The position numbers and the translations under genes are program-made. Shown here one piece after another: positions 9,985-18,187 of a stretch of DNA of 64,000 bases (position 1 is the stretch's first letter; every line of letters begins with the position of its first letter). The stretch comes from Spirochaetaceae bacterium bin103 (GTDB taxonomy: Bacteria > Spirochaetota > Spirochaetia > SZUA-6 > Bin103). Below the pieces are notes generated by a model, which saw nothing but the letters and a program-made list of their open reading frames with translations, had not been told where the DNA came from and ran no database searches. The stretch covers positions 62,001 through 126,000 of the forward strand of contig MPNH01000001.1 of assembly GCA_002238925.1 (NCBI GenBank). Reading direction: 5' to 3'.

Positions 9985-11529
9985 ATGCACGTCCTGGCCC
10001 TCGACCAGAGCACCGCGTCCACGAAAGGCGTGGTTTTCGACGAGCAGGGCAGTGTCGTGGCGCGGGCGGCGCGGCCTCACCGGCAGCATCACCCGCGTCC
10101 GGACTGGGCCGAGCATGATGCAGAGGAGATTTACCGGAACGTCGTCGCAGTGATCGGCGAACTGGTTCGGGGCGCGGTGGACGCCCGGTCGCTCGCCGCC
10201 GTGGCCATTTCCAACCAGCGCGAAACCGCGGTGGTCTGGGACCGGAACACCGGCCGGCCGGTGTACCCGGCAATAGTGTGGCAATGCATGCGCGGCTCCG
10301 AAACGTGCCGCGAACTGCGTGAGGCGGGGCTCGAAGACCTGTTCCGGCAGCGCACCGGGCTGATTCTGGATCCGTTTTTTTCCGCAAGCAAGATACGGTG
10401 GGTGCTGGAACACGTACCCGGCGCCCGCGCCAAGGCCGAATCGGGCCAGCTGCTCGCCGGCACCATCGACAGTTGGCTGGTGTGGAAGCTCACGGGCGGC
10501 AGCGTCCATGTCACCGACCTCTCCAATGCGAGCCGTACGCTCCTGCTGGACTTGCGGCAGCGGCGGTGGGCCCCCGAGCTGTGTGCGCACTTCGGCATTC
10601 CCGTCGAGATGCTGCCCGAACTGGTTCCGTCGAGCGGGCAGCTCGGCGAGACAACCGCGGACGGCGCGTTGCCGGACCCGGTACCGATTGCCGGCATCGC
10701 CGGGGACTCGCACGCCGCTCTGTTCGGGCAGCGCTGCTTCTCGCCCGGCGAAGTGAAGGTAACCGTGGGCACGGGCTCCTCGATCATGATGAACGTTGGC
10801 GGGCAGGTCCGCGATTCCGGCCCCGGGTTGGTCAGCTCGATCGGGTTTGGACTCGAGGAGCGTGTCGACTACGTGCTCGAGGGCAACGTGCATTCGGCCG
10901 GCGACACCATCCAATGGCTGATCGACGGACTTGAGCTGTTCGACGACATCGACACCATCGAGCGGCTCGCCGGTTCGGTAGCCGGAAGCGGCGGAGTGTA
11001 CCTCGTTCCGGCATTCAGCGGGTTGGGCGCACCGTACTGGGACAATGGCGCCTCTGCCGTGCTGGCCGGAATGAGCCGCGATACCACCCGCGCGCACGTT
11101 GCCCGGGCCGCCGAAGAGAGCATCGCATTCCAGGTGCGCGATGTGCTGGAGGCGGCGTGCGCGGTAGTGGGGACCCCGCTGGCCGACCTGCAGCCGCGTT
11201 TCGACGGCGGCGGCAGCGAGAGCGACTTTCTGATGCAGACCCTTGCCGATCTGATCGGCGTTCCGCTGCTGGCGGCGCCGCACCAGGACATGTCTGCTCT
11301 TGGTGTGGCGTTCCTGGCGGGTCTGGCGACCGGGGTGTGGCAGGAAACCGGTCAGATCGGCGCGCTTCCGGTCGCCCGACGCCGCTTCGAGCCCGCGCTG
11401 GCCGCCGGCGAGCGGGAACAACGCTACGCGGACTGGCTGCAAGCCGTGCAGCGCGCCAGGTTGCGTCCGGATGACATTCCGGGACGGCGGCCGTTTGCCA
11501 ATGGCGCAAATGGCAAAGAAAACGCTTGA
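9985..11529 (+). CDS. FGGY-family carbohydrate kinase, glycerol-kinase-like
   Basis: The 514-residue product is an FGGY sugar/polyol kinase close to glycerol kinase in layout: LALDQSTASTKGVVFD at the N-terminus, ISNQRETAVVWD (about residues 73-84), TIDSWLVWKLTGG, a GIAGDSHAALFGQ hinge segment and the phosphate-binding VGTGSSIM. The glycerol-binding Arg-Glu of NQRET and the later Asp of AGDSHA are kept. The usual DRRT after IVWQ is CMRG here, and the Tyr of DPYFSATK is Phe (DPFFSASK). The substrate may therefore be another polyol or ketose. It starts 7 bases after the isomerase gene. A ketose kinase such as apulose kinase is plausible; true glycerol kinase is the main alternative. Confidence 0.82.
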   Translation: MHVLALDQSTASTKGVVFDEQGSVVARAARPHRQHHPRPDWAEHDAEEIYRNVVAVIGELVRGAVDARSLAAVAISNQRETAVVWDRNTGRPVYPAIVWQCMRGSETCRELREAGLEDLFRQRTGLILDPFFSASKIRWVLEHVPGARAKAESGQLLAGTIDSWLVWKLTGGSVHVTDLSNASRTLLLDLRQRRWAPELCAHFGIPVEMLPELVPSSGQLGETTADGALPDPVPIAGIAGDSHAALFGQRCFSPGEVKVTVGTGSSIMMNVGGQVRDSGPGLVSSIGFGLEERVDYVLEGNVHSAGDTIQWLIDGLELFDDIDTIERLAGSVAGSGGVYLVPAFSGLGAPYWDNGASAVLAGMSRDTTRAHVARAAEESIAFQVRDVLEAACAVVGTPLADLQPRFDGGGSESDFLMQTLADLIGVPLLAAPHQDMSALGVAFLAGLATGVWQETGQIGALPVARRRFEPALAAGEREQRYADWLQAVQRARLRPDDIPGRRPFANGANGKENA

Positions 11530-11554
11530 CACCGAAAACAGTCGAGTCTATGAT
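11526..11554 (+). promoter_or_regulatory. Near-consensus sigma-70 promoter for the sugar-binding protein gene
   Basis: A perfect -35 box TTGACA (11526-11531) and TATGAT (11549-11554) are spaced by exactly 17 bases. The -35 overlaps the stop codon of the kinase gene, and the -10 ends 26 bases before the ATG at 11581. This internal promoter should give the binding protein far more transcript than the upstream enzymes. Confidence 0.75.
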
Positions 11555-11580
11555 CACCCGAACATCGATAGGAGGTGTGT

Positions 11581-12906
11581 ATGATCAAACGAAGTATCGT
11601 ATTCGTTTTGATGCTTTTGGTCACGGCGGCGATGGCATTTGCATCCGCCGCGGAGGAGTCCGGCTCCAGCGCTGAGGAGTTGACGTACTGGTTCGCTGCC
11701 TCGCAGCCGGAGGTCGCGTTCATACAAGCAGCCGTGGACGAGTACAACGCTCAGTCCAGCGGTCCGGTAATCAAGTTGGTCGAGCGCCCGGACAGCAACG
11801 AGGCGATGGCGACGGCGATTGCCGGTGGTCAGGGGCCGGACATTCTGCATTACAACCACAACACGGTGTGGTTCTTCGGCCTGGATTCGATCTACGACCT
11901 GAAGGAATTCGTGCTGGACGACGAGATCGGGATGGACTCGGATTCGTTCATGCCGTCTGCGCGCCGGTCGGTCAACTACGGCGGCAAGGTGATCGCGCTG
12001 CCGATATCCTTTGGTCTCGGAGCCGTGATGTACAACGCGCGACTGATCGAAGAGGCTGGCCTCGATGCCAGCGATCCACCGCAGACCTGGGCGGAATTCG
12101 AAGAGTGGGCGGAGGCGCTGACAATTCGCGAAGGCGAGGAGACCGTCCAGTGGGGCGTGACGGCGGACTCGGTAGACTGGCTGTTGCAGGAAGTGATGTT
12201 CGCGAACGGCGGCGACTGGAACAACGACGACATGTCGGAGTACGCACCATTCAAGGAAGAGTTGATCGGCGGAGTGGCGTGGATCGAGCGGCTGGTCAAC
12301 GAGTTGGAGGTCATGCCCATCCCGCGCGGGGTTACGTGGACGGGAACGTCACAGATGCTCGCCGGTGAACAGGGCTTCGAAAACGAGACGATCGCCATGA
12401 AGATCGGTTCCAGCGGGTTCTCGGGCGAGCAGTCAATAAATCCCGATCTGCGCATCGGGCTGTTTCCGATTCCGCGCGGGCCGCTGGCCGGGGACACGGT
12501 TCGGATCAGCACCGGCTACAACGGACTGCACGTCATGTTCAACTCGGCGGATCCGCGTGAGAGCTACCTGTTCATGAAGTGGCTGGTGGAGAACAAGGCA
12601 TCGGACTACGCGATCATCAACACCGGCTATCCCGCATACGCCGAAAATTTGGATCGGTACCGAAACGATCCCACCTACGCGGCGATGGTGGATCACCTGC
12701 TGAAGAGCCCGGTGCGGCGGTTTCACGTCTTCCCGGCGCGCCTTGACGTACGCTCACAAGAGCCTGCCGTGGTGGAAAATGTGCTCCTTGGTCGTATGAC
12801 TCCGCGCGAGTCGGTAGAGAACTTCAAGGAGCATGCCGCGCGTGTGTTCAGCGAGAATCGCCAGGAGTTGGACGAGTTCATCTCGATTCAGGAGTTGGTC
12901 TGGTAG
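11581..12906 (+). CDS. Sugar ABC transporter substrate-binding protein (family 1, CUT1)
   Basis: The 441-residue product starts with a signal sequence (basic MIKRS, hydrophobic VFVLMLLVTAAMAFASA) and then reads as a family 1 extracellular sugar-binding protein. It should capture the operon's sugar outside the cytoplasmic membrane and deliver it to the two permeases that follow. The start is set by AGGAGG six bases before the ATG; a GTG six bases earlier falls inside that ribosome-binding site. It has its own promoter and is followed by a strong hairpin. No lipobox cysteine is seen at the cleavage region. No ATPase subunit is encoded nearby, so a shared MsmK/MalK-type ATPase must be supplied from elsewhere. 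Confidence 0.88.
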   Translation: MIKRSIVFVLMLLVTAAMAFASAAEESGSSAEELTYWFAASQPEVAFIQAAVDEYNAQSSGPVIKLVERPDSNEAMATAIAGGQGPDILHYNHNTVWFFGLDSIYDLKEFVLDDEIGMDSDSFMPSARRSVNYGGKVIALPISFGLGAVMYNARLIEEAGLDASDPPQTWAEFEEWAEALTIREGEETVQWGVTADSVDWLLQEVMFANGGDWNNDDMSEYAPFKEELIGGVAWIERLVNELEVMPIPRGVTWTGTSQMLAGEQGFENETIAMKIGSSGFSGEQSINPDLRIGLFPIPRGPLAGDTVRISTGYNGLHVMFNSADPRESYLFMKWLVENKASDYAIINTGYPAYAENLDRYRNDPTYAAMVDHLLKSPVRRFHVFPARLDVRSQEPAVVENVLLGRMTPRESVENFKEHAARVFSENRQELDEFISIQELVW

Positions 12907-12939
12907 GTATCTCGCCTGCCAGTGAGATAATGGAAACCG

Positions 12940-12979
12940 GCGCCTGCCCGCGTACACATCGCGGGCAGGCGCTTTCTTT
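12940..12979 (+). terminator. Perfect 13-bp hairpin with T-rich tail between binding-protein and permease genes
   Basis: Bases 12940-12952 pair perfectly with 12960-12972 around a seven-base loop, and tttcttt follows. This is a strong partial terminator or mRNA-stabilising structure. Such hairpins behind binding-protein genes let that protein be made in excess over the permeases, which begin at 12998. Confidence 0.75.
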
Positions 12980-12997
12980 CGGAAAGGAGATTGACCA

Positions 12998-13924
12998 GTG
13001 GGAAGCGGAGTCAGTCAGACGGCGCTGGTAGCGGAGCAACGTTCGGGGCTCACCGCGAGGCGCCAGGAAATGCTGTTTGGAATCCTTTTCGCGGCGCCCG
13101 TTGTTCTGCACCTCGTTATCTTCAAGTACTACCCGGTTCTGTATTCTATCGGTCTCAGTCTCTATCGAGGATCACTACTGGACCCGCTTCAAAAGTTCTA
13201 CGGGTTGGGCAATTACCTCTTTGTGCTGCGCAACGAATACGCAATTCGCGGATTCCTGAATACCTTTCTGTATGCGGCCATGTATGTGCCCGGCACTGTC
13301 GTACTGGGCATCGTTTTGGGCATGCTGGTCTCCAAGGAGTACGCCGGCAAGGCCATCTTCCGGGTAGCCTACTACACGCCGGTGGTCGTCTCCATCGTGG
13401 CGGCCGTACAGGTTTGGTCTTGGGTCCTGAGCCCGAACAACTACGGCTTGGCAAACGTTACCCTGTCATCTCTCGGTCTCCCAACATTCGAGTGGTTCTA
13501 TCACCCGAACACGGCGCTCGCCTCGGTGGCGGTGCTGGGATTCTGGAATGTCGGCCTCAACATGCTCATCTTCCTCGCTGCCATCAAGAACATCCCCGGC
13601 GAGCTTTATGAGTCCGCCACCGTGGACGGCGCCGGTTCGTGGCGGATGTTCTGGCGAATCACGATCCCATTGCTCATGCCTACCATTTACTTCGTGGTAA
13701 TCACCTCGACCATCCTCTCGATGCGGCTGTTTGAGCCGATCCTGCTGCTCACTGGAGGTGGTCCACTGAACTCCACTACGACCGTTTCATTTCAGATCTA
13801 CGAGCAGGCATTTCAGTTTGCCCGCTGGGGACGCGCGTCGGCACAGGCCGCGATATTCTTTTTCATTGTGCTTCTCATTACCGTGGTTCAGTACAAGGTG
13901 CTGCCCGAGTCGTACGAAAAGTAG
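12998..13924 (+). CDS. Sugar ABC transporter permease, MalF-type (CUT1)
   Basis: The 308-residue product is an inner-membrane permease with about six hydrophobic segments. Its cytoplasmic EAA loop reads NIPGELYESATVDGAGSW (about residues 200-217), which docks the ATPase. It starts with GTG preceded by AAGGAG (at 12982-12987) and forms the channel with the next gene product. The N-terminal segment (GILFAAPVVLHLVIFKYYPV) is characteristic of sugar permeases of the MalF/UgpA group. It follows the hairpin and is expected to be expressed at a lower level than the binding protein. Confidence 0.9.
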   Translation: MGSGVSQTALVAEQRSGLTARRQEMLFGILFAAPVVLHLVIFKYYPVLYSIGLSLYRGSLLDPLQKFYGLGNYLFVLRNEYAIRGFLNTFLYAAMYVPGTVVLGIVLGMLVSKEYAGKAIFRVAYYTPVVVSIVAAVQVWSWVLSPNNYGLANVTLSSLGLPTFEWFYHPNTALASVAVLGFWNVGLNMLIFLAAIKNIPGELYESATVDGAGSWRMFWRITIPLLMPTIYFVVITSTILSMRLFEPILLLTGGGPLNSTTTVSFQIYEQAFQFARWGRASAQAAIFFFIVLLITVVQYKVLPESYEK

Positions 13925-13939
13925 GAACGGGGATAGGCT

Positions 13940-14785
13940 ATGTATCGAAACAGCGTTTACTTGATACAGAGGCGTATCAGTCACTTCTTGTGGCTTCTTA
14001 TCTGCGTGGCGTTTCTGTTCTTCTTTGTTGGGCCGTTCGTGTGGATGGTCACGACGTCGTTCAAGGTGCCCTCCGATATCGTGCGCTTTCCGCCGACGCT
14101 TCTGCCGGAGCGTTGGGTTTTCGAAAACTACGTGACCATGTGGAACGAGTTGAACTGGCTGCCGATGTTTGCAAACAGCTTCTGGATCACGGCAGTGAGC
14201 GTGTTCCTGCTGGTAATGGTAAGCTCGCTGGGCGGATTTGCGTTTGCCAAAATGCGCTGGCCGTTGCGCACCTTCTGCTTCCTTTTGATTGTGGCCGGAT
14301 TGATCGTGCCAACCGAAGTAGACATGATACCGCGCTTCCTCATGATGACGAGCTGGGGCCTCACCGGCACCTACATTCCGGTAATCTTGCTGATTATCGG
14401 GCAGGGCTTTCAGACCTTCATGATGCGTCAGTTCATCGGCACCATTCCCAACGACTACTTCGATGCGGCAAAGGTAGATGGCATGGGCTATATCTGGATG
14501 TTCGTCAAGATTGTGCTGCCACTTGCCAAGGCTGGCGTCGTCACAATGTCGATTTTTTCGACCTTCATGGTCTGGAATCAGTACGTCTATCCACTGATTT
14601 ACCTCACCAAGCCGCATCAGTTTACTCTGCAACTGGGTCTTGGTTTGCTTCAGCAACGCCTCATTGGTGAGTTTGGCCCGCTGATGGCGGCGGCCACCAT
14701 GGTCAGCCTGCCGACGCTGATCATCTATCTGATGTTCCAGCGGCACCTCACGAGTGGCATCGCAATGACCGGTGTGAAGGGGTAG
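13940..14785 (+). CDS. Sugar ABC transporter permease, MalG-type (CUT1)
   Basis: The 281-residue membrane protein is the second permease of the pair. It has an N-terminal anchor (LLICVAFLFFFVGPFVWMV), the EAA loop TIPNDYFDAAKVDGMGYI (about residues 168-185) and the usual MalG-like C-terminal GIAMTGVKG. It begins 15 bases after the first permease. Together they should import the sugar handled by the isomerase, kinase and transketolase encoded upstream. Confidence 0.9.
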   Translation: MYRNSVYLIQRRISHFLWLLICVAFLFFFVGPFVWMVTTSFKVPSDIVRFPPTLLPERWVFENYVTMWNELNWLPMFANSFWITAVSVFLLVMVSSLGGFAFAKMRWPLRTFCFLLIVAGLIVPTEVDMIPRFLMMTSWGLTGTYIPVILLIIGQGFQTFMMRQFIGTIPNDYFDAAKVDGMGYIWMFVKIVLPLAKAGVVTMSIFSTFMVWNQYVYPLIYLTKPHQFTLQLGLGLLQQRLIGEFGPLMAAATMVSLPTLIIYLMFQRHLTSGIAMTGVKG

Positions 14786-14786
14786 G

Positions 14787-15806
14787 GTGAGTCGCTCATC
14801 AGCACCGCGGATAATCGCGATGACCGATTTTCCGCCGATCAACGTCCGCCCCGGTTCAACTTACAAAGAGGGCGAACCGCGTGAAATGTATTCGGACCCG
14901 GATGATGTCCAGTCGTTGATCCGGCTTCTCTTGTACACCAACGACCTCGATCTGGAAGGTCTCGTCGCTTCCGCGGGCAGCCTCGCCAACATAGCGCGAA
15001 AACGGAACATCCTGGATGTCCTCGACGTGTATGAAGAAGTCCAGCCGAATCTGGCCAGACATGACTTCCGGTATCCCACCGCGGACGCGCTGCGCGCGAT
15101 AACCTGGCAGGGGCTAGACGGCGCTTGGGGTTCGACCTACTTCGGCCGGGACGGAAAGCCGCTCGACACTCTGATCGGTGAAGGAAAAGATACGGAAGCA
15201 TCGGAGGCGATCGTCCGGGTGGTTGACCGGCCCGACCCGCGACCGGTTTGGGTCTGTGTGTGGGGTGGGACATGCGAGGTGGCTCAGGCCATCTGGAAGG
15301 TACGGCACACGCGAACCACGGAAGAGTTCACCAGGTTCCTTGGCAAACTGAGACTGTACTTGATTTGCCGACAGGACAATTCGACGGATTGGCTCCTGGA
15401 CACCTTCCCCAGCTTGTTCATCATCCTGTCGGAGCAGAACTACCGGGGTATGTTCTGGAATTCTTCCGGCTCCGAGACAGCGCTGTCCGACTTGAAGTGG
15501 ACCAATGAGCACCTGCGTAACGGGCACGGCCCCTTGGGAGCCACGTACCCAAGAAGCGGGTGGAACAGCGAAACGCCCGGCGTATGGGAGGGAGACACAC
15601 CCTCCTACCTGCACTTGGTCAGCGCCGTTCGCGGCGTGAACGATCCTGAAAAGCCGTACGAAGGCGGCTGGGGCGGAAAGTTCGTTCAGGACAATCCGCA
15701 GACGAATCACTGGTTCGATGACGCGCTTGGGGAGGCGGCCGTGTATCGGTGGCGACCCGCGGTGCAAGCTGAGTTCAAGCAGCGCGCTGATTGGATGCTG
15801 CCGTAA
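14787..15806 (+). CDS. DUF1593 / nucleoside-hydrolase-like protein
   Basis: The 339-residue product matches the DUF1593 group, whose N-terminal domain has a nucleoside-hydrolase-like fold. TDFPPINVRPG begins the conserved part (residues 12-22) and SDPDDVQSLIRLLLYTNDLD (about 36-55) occupies the place of the DxxxDD calcium motif. Members are mostly uncharacterised and are often linked to plant-glycan use. A GTG two bases after the permease stop is taken as start; an ATG at 14820 (MTDFPP) is equally plausible. No signal peptide is visible. It closes the transport part of the operon, so hydrolysis of an imported furanoside is a reasonable but untested idea. Confidence 0.7.
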   Translation: MSRSSAPRIIAMTDFPPINVRPGSTYKEGEPREMYSDPDDVQSLIRLLLYTNDLDLEGLVASAGSLANIARKRNILDVLDVYEEVQPNLARHDFRYPTADALRAITWQGLDGAWGSTYFGRDGKPLDTLIGEGKDTEASEAIVRVVDRPDPRPVWVCVWGGTCEVAQAIWKVRHTRTTEEFTRFLGKLRLYLICRQDNSTDWLLDTFPSLFIILSEQNYRGMFWNSSGSETALSDLKWTNEHLRNGHGPLGATYPRSGWNSETPGVWEGDTPSYLHLVSAVRGVNDPEKPYEGGWGGKFVQDNPQTNHWFDDALGEAAVYRWRPAVQAEFKQRADWMLP

Positions 15807-15808
15807 CG

Positions 15809-16849
15809 ATGCCGCAAAAGCACCCCGCAGAGCGTGTTCTCGTAATCGGCGGCACCGGCATCATCAGCACCGGAATCAGCCGCGCACTGATCGAGCAAGG
15901 GTACGAGGTTGTTCTCTACAACCGAGGCCGAACCCCGTCGCAGGTTGCGGGCGTCTGCACGACGATCGGCGGCGACCGCAAAGCGTTCGCCGCGTTCGAG
16001 AATCAGATGGCGGAGGCCGGCACGTTCGATTGCGTGATCGACATGGTTTGCTATCTGCCTGACGAGGCGGAAAGCGCCATTCGTGCGTTCAAGGGCCGCA
16101 CGGGGCAGTACGTCTTTTGCAGCACGGTCGATGTCTATACCAAGCCCGCCGCGGCCTATCCGATCACCGAGGCCGCCGAGAAGCTGCCCTCGAAGAAGTT
16201 CATGTACGGCTACCACAAGGCGCGGTGCGAAGAACTGCTGTTTGCCGCCCACGAGCGCGGCGACCTGGCAGTGACCAGCATCCGTCCGGGGCACACCTAC
16301 GGCGAAGGCGGAAACAATCTCCTGCATGCGCTCGGCCGAGGAAACTATCACGTGGACCGCTTGAGGAAGGGGCAGCCCATCATCGTGCACGGCAACGGGA
16401 GGTCTTTCTGGCCCACCTGCCACCGGGACGACGTGGCGGTAGCCTTCGCCGGCGCCGTCGGCAACGAGAACGCCTATGGGCGCGGGTATCACGTGGCCGG
16501 CGAGGAGTGGCTGACGTGGGAAGGGTATCATCGGGGCATCGCCGCGGCGATCGGCGCCGAACCGCCGGAGTTTGTCTACATCCCCACCGGCGCGCTGGTG
16601 CGCATGGCGCCGGAGCAGGCCATGTTTACGGAGGTGAACTTCAGCTACAACAACCTGTTCGACAACACGGCGGCCAGACGGGATCTCGGCTTTCGCGTAA
16701 CCGTCCCGTGGGTGCAGGGCGCCCGCCGGACGGTCGAGTGGCTGGAGGCCCATGGCCAGCTCGAGAGCAGCGACGACTTTCCCTTCTACGATCGGATCAT
16801 TGACGCGTGGCAGAAGGCCACCGGCTCCCTGGCCAACCTCGTTCACTGA
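15809..16849 (+). CDS. NAD-dependent epimerase/dehydratase (extended SDR)
   Basis: The 346-residue product is an extended SDR. VLVIGGTGIISTGIS (about residues 10-24) binds NAD, FCSTVDVY (about 105-112) holds the catalytic Ser/Thr region, and YGYHKARCEE (about 134-143) contains YxxxK. The length and the late segment FTEVNFSYNNLFDNTAARRD are typical of nucleotide-sugar epimerase or CSP41-like proteins. It starts two bases after the DUF1593 gene and ends the operon, facing the ATPase gene at 16883. It may epimerise or oxidise the sugar; the substrate is unknown. Confidence 0.8.
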   Translation: MPQKHPAERVLVIGGTGIISTGISRALIEQGYEVVLYNRGRTPSQVAGVCTTIGGDRKAFAAFENQMAEAGTFDCVIDMVCYLPDEAESAIRAFKGRTGQYVFCSTVDVYTKPAAAYPITEAAEKLPSKKFMYGYHKARCEELLFAAHERGDLAVTSIRPGHTYGEGGNNLLHALGRGNYHVDRLRKGQPIIVHGNGRSFWPTCHRDDVAVAFAGAVGNENAYGRGYHVAGEEWLTWEGYHRGIAAAIGAEPPEFVYIPTGALVRMAPEQAMFTEVNFSYNNLFDNTAARRDLGFRVTVPWVQGARRTVEWLEAHGQLESSDDFPFYDRIIDAWQKATGSLANLVH

Positions 16850-16882
16850 CCTGCGGCGTCCAAGGCGGCGCGCTCCGACGCG

Positions 16883-18112
16883 CTACCAGGCGGTCAGCAG
16901 GAACTCGCGGATGTGAAGGTGGCGAATGCCCTTGTGGCCGGCGCCGATGACGGGATCCATCGAAACGACCATCTTGGGGTAGTTGTCCGGTATCGCAAGC
17001 AGGTTGCCGAGTTCGCGGGCGTGGGTCGCCTCGTCGGCCAGGAGATAGGCAACCTGGACGTACAGGGTTTCCCCCGGACGGGTTGCCACGAAGTCGATCT
17101 CGCGGCGGTCGAGGCGGCCGGTGGTTACCTGCCAGCCGCATACGCGCAGGTGATGGTAGACCAGGTTCTCGAGCACCTTCCCGATGTCTTGCTGCACGAA
17201 CGGCTTGACGGCGTGGCGCAGCCCCAGGTCCTCGAAGTAATACTTCTCGCCGATCGCGAAGATGCGCCGCCCGATCACGTCCGCGCGGTGGATCTTGGCA
17301 AGGAAGCAGGCGTGGCACAGGTGCGCCAGGTAGTCCAGCACCGCATTGGGCGAGATTCGTACCCGCTGCGATTTCAGGTAGTCGCTGATCCGCTTGGCGG
17401 TGACCAGGCTGCCGACGCTGTCTGCCAGGAATCGGACCAGCCGCTCCAGGAAGTCGAAGTTGCGAATCCGGTACCGGGCAACGACATCCTTGAACAGGAT
17501 GACGTGGTAGAGGTTGCCGAGATACTCGTAGACGACGCGGTCGGTCAGTTCCAGATCGACCAGGTGGGGGAGTCCGCCGTAACGCAGGTAGCGCTGCAGC
17601 GACTCATCGCTCTCTTCGAGCCGATGGAATGCCAGAAACTCCCCATAGGACAGACCCCGCACCGGCACTTCGATAGCGCGTCCGGCCAGCAGGGTGGCGA
17701 TGTCGCCGGACAGCATCTCGGCGTTGCTGCCCGTGCAGTAGATGTCGAACCGCTTCTCCGCCGCGAGGCTTCGCAGTGCGCGTGGCCAGTTGTCGATTTC
17801 CTGCACCTCGTCGATCAGGATACAGCCCCGCCCCGATGATCCAAGCTGCCTGCCGGCGACGTCGAGGAGGTCGGCGTGGGTGCGGATGTCGTCGAACGCG
17901 GTCAACTCCTTGTTGATGTACAGGATGGGACACGCTGGATCGCGCTCCTTGATCATGTCGACGACGTGGTAGAGCAGGTAGCTCTTGCCCACCCGCCGCT
18001 GCCCTACGAGCACCTTGATCACGTCCATCCCGACCAGCGGGTTCATCCTTTCGACGTAGATCGGACGGGTAATGTAGCTCGGTATATCGATTGTTCGCAT
18101 GTCTATCCCCAA
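16883..18112 (-). CDS. AAA-family ATPase with DUF4143 C-terminal domain
   Basis: The 409-residue product has a Walker A motif GQRRVGKS (about residues 37-44) and a Walker B motif CILIDEVQEI (about 96-105). A DUF4143-type C-terminal domain follows, with the restriction-like segment REIDFVATRPG (about 338-348). This domain pair is common and patchily distributed in bacteria; its physiological role is unknown. The gene stands alone between the sugar operon and the PHP hydrolase and is convergent with the epimerase gene. Family membership is clear, function is not. Confidence 0.85.
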   Translation of the reverse strand: MGIDMRTIDIPSYITRPIYVERMNPLVGMDVIKVLVGQRRVGKSYLLYHVVDMIKERDPACPILYINKELTAFDDIRTHADLLDVAGRQLGSSGRGCILIDEVQEIDNWPRALRSLAAEKRFDIYCTGSNAEMLSGDIATLLAGRAIEVPVRGLSYGEFLAFHRLEESDESLQRYLRYGGLPHLVDLELTDRVVYEYLGNLYHVILFKDVVARYRIRNFDFLERLVRFLADSVGSLVTAKRISDYLKSQRVRISPNAVLDYLAHLCHACFLAKIHRADVIGRRIFAIGEKYYFEDLGLRHAVKPFVQQDIGKVLENLVYHHLRVCGWQVTTGRLDRREIDFVATRPGETLYVQVAYLLADEATHARELGNLLAIPDNYPKMVVSMDPVIGAGHKGIRHLHIREFLLTAW

Positions 18113-18187
18113 TAGTTTTCATCATACCGCAAACCATTGCAGGTGTGTTGTCGAGTCATCGTCACAACAAATTGATATGATGGCGTC

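Noticed and set aside
9985..11529. Naming the kinase glpK
   Set aside because: Binding-site positions differ from glycerol kinase and no glycerol facilitator or glycerol-3-phosphate dehydrogenase is nearby.
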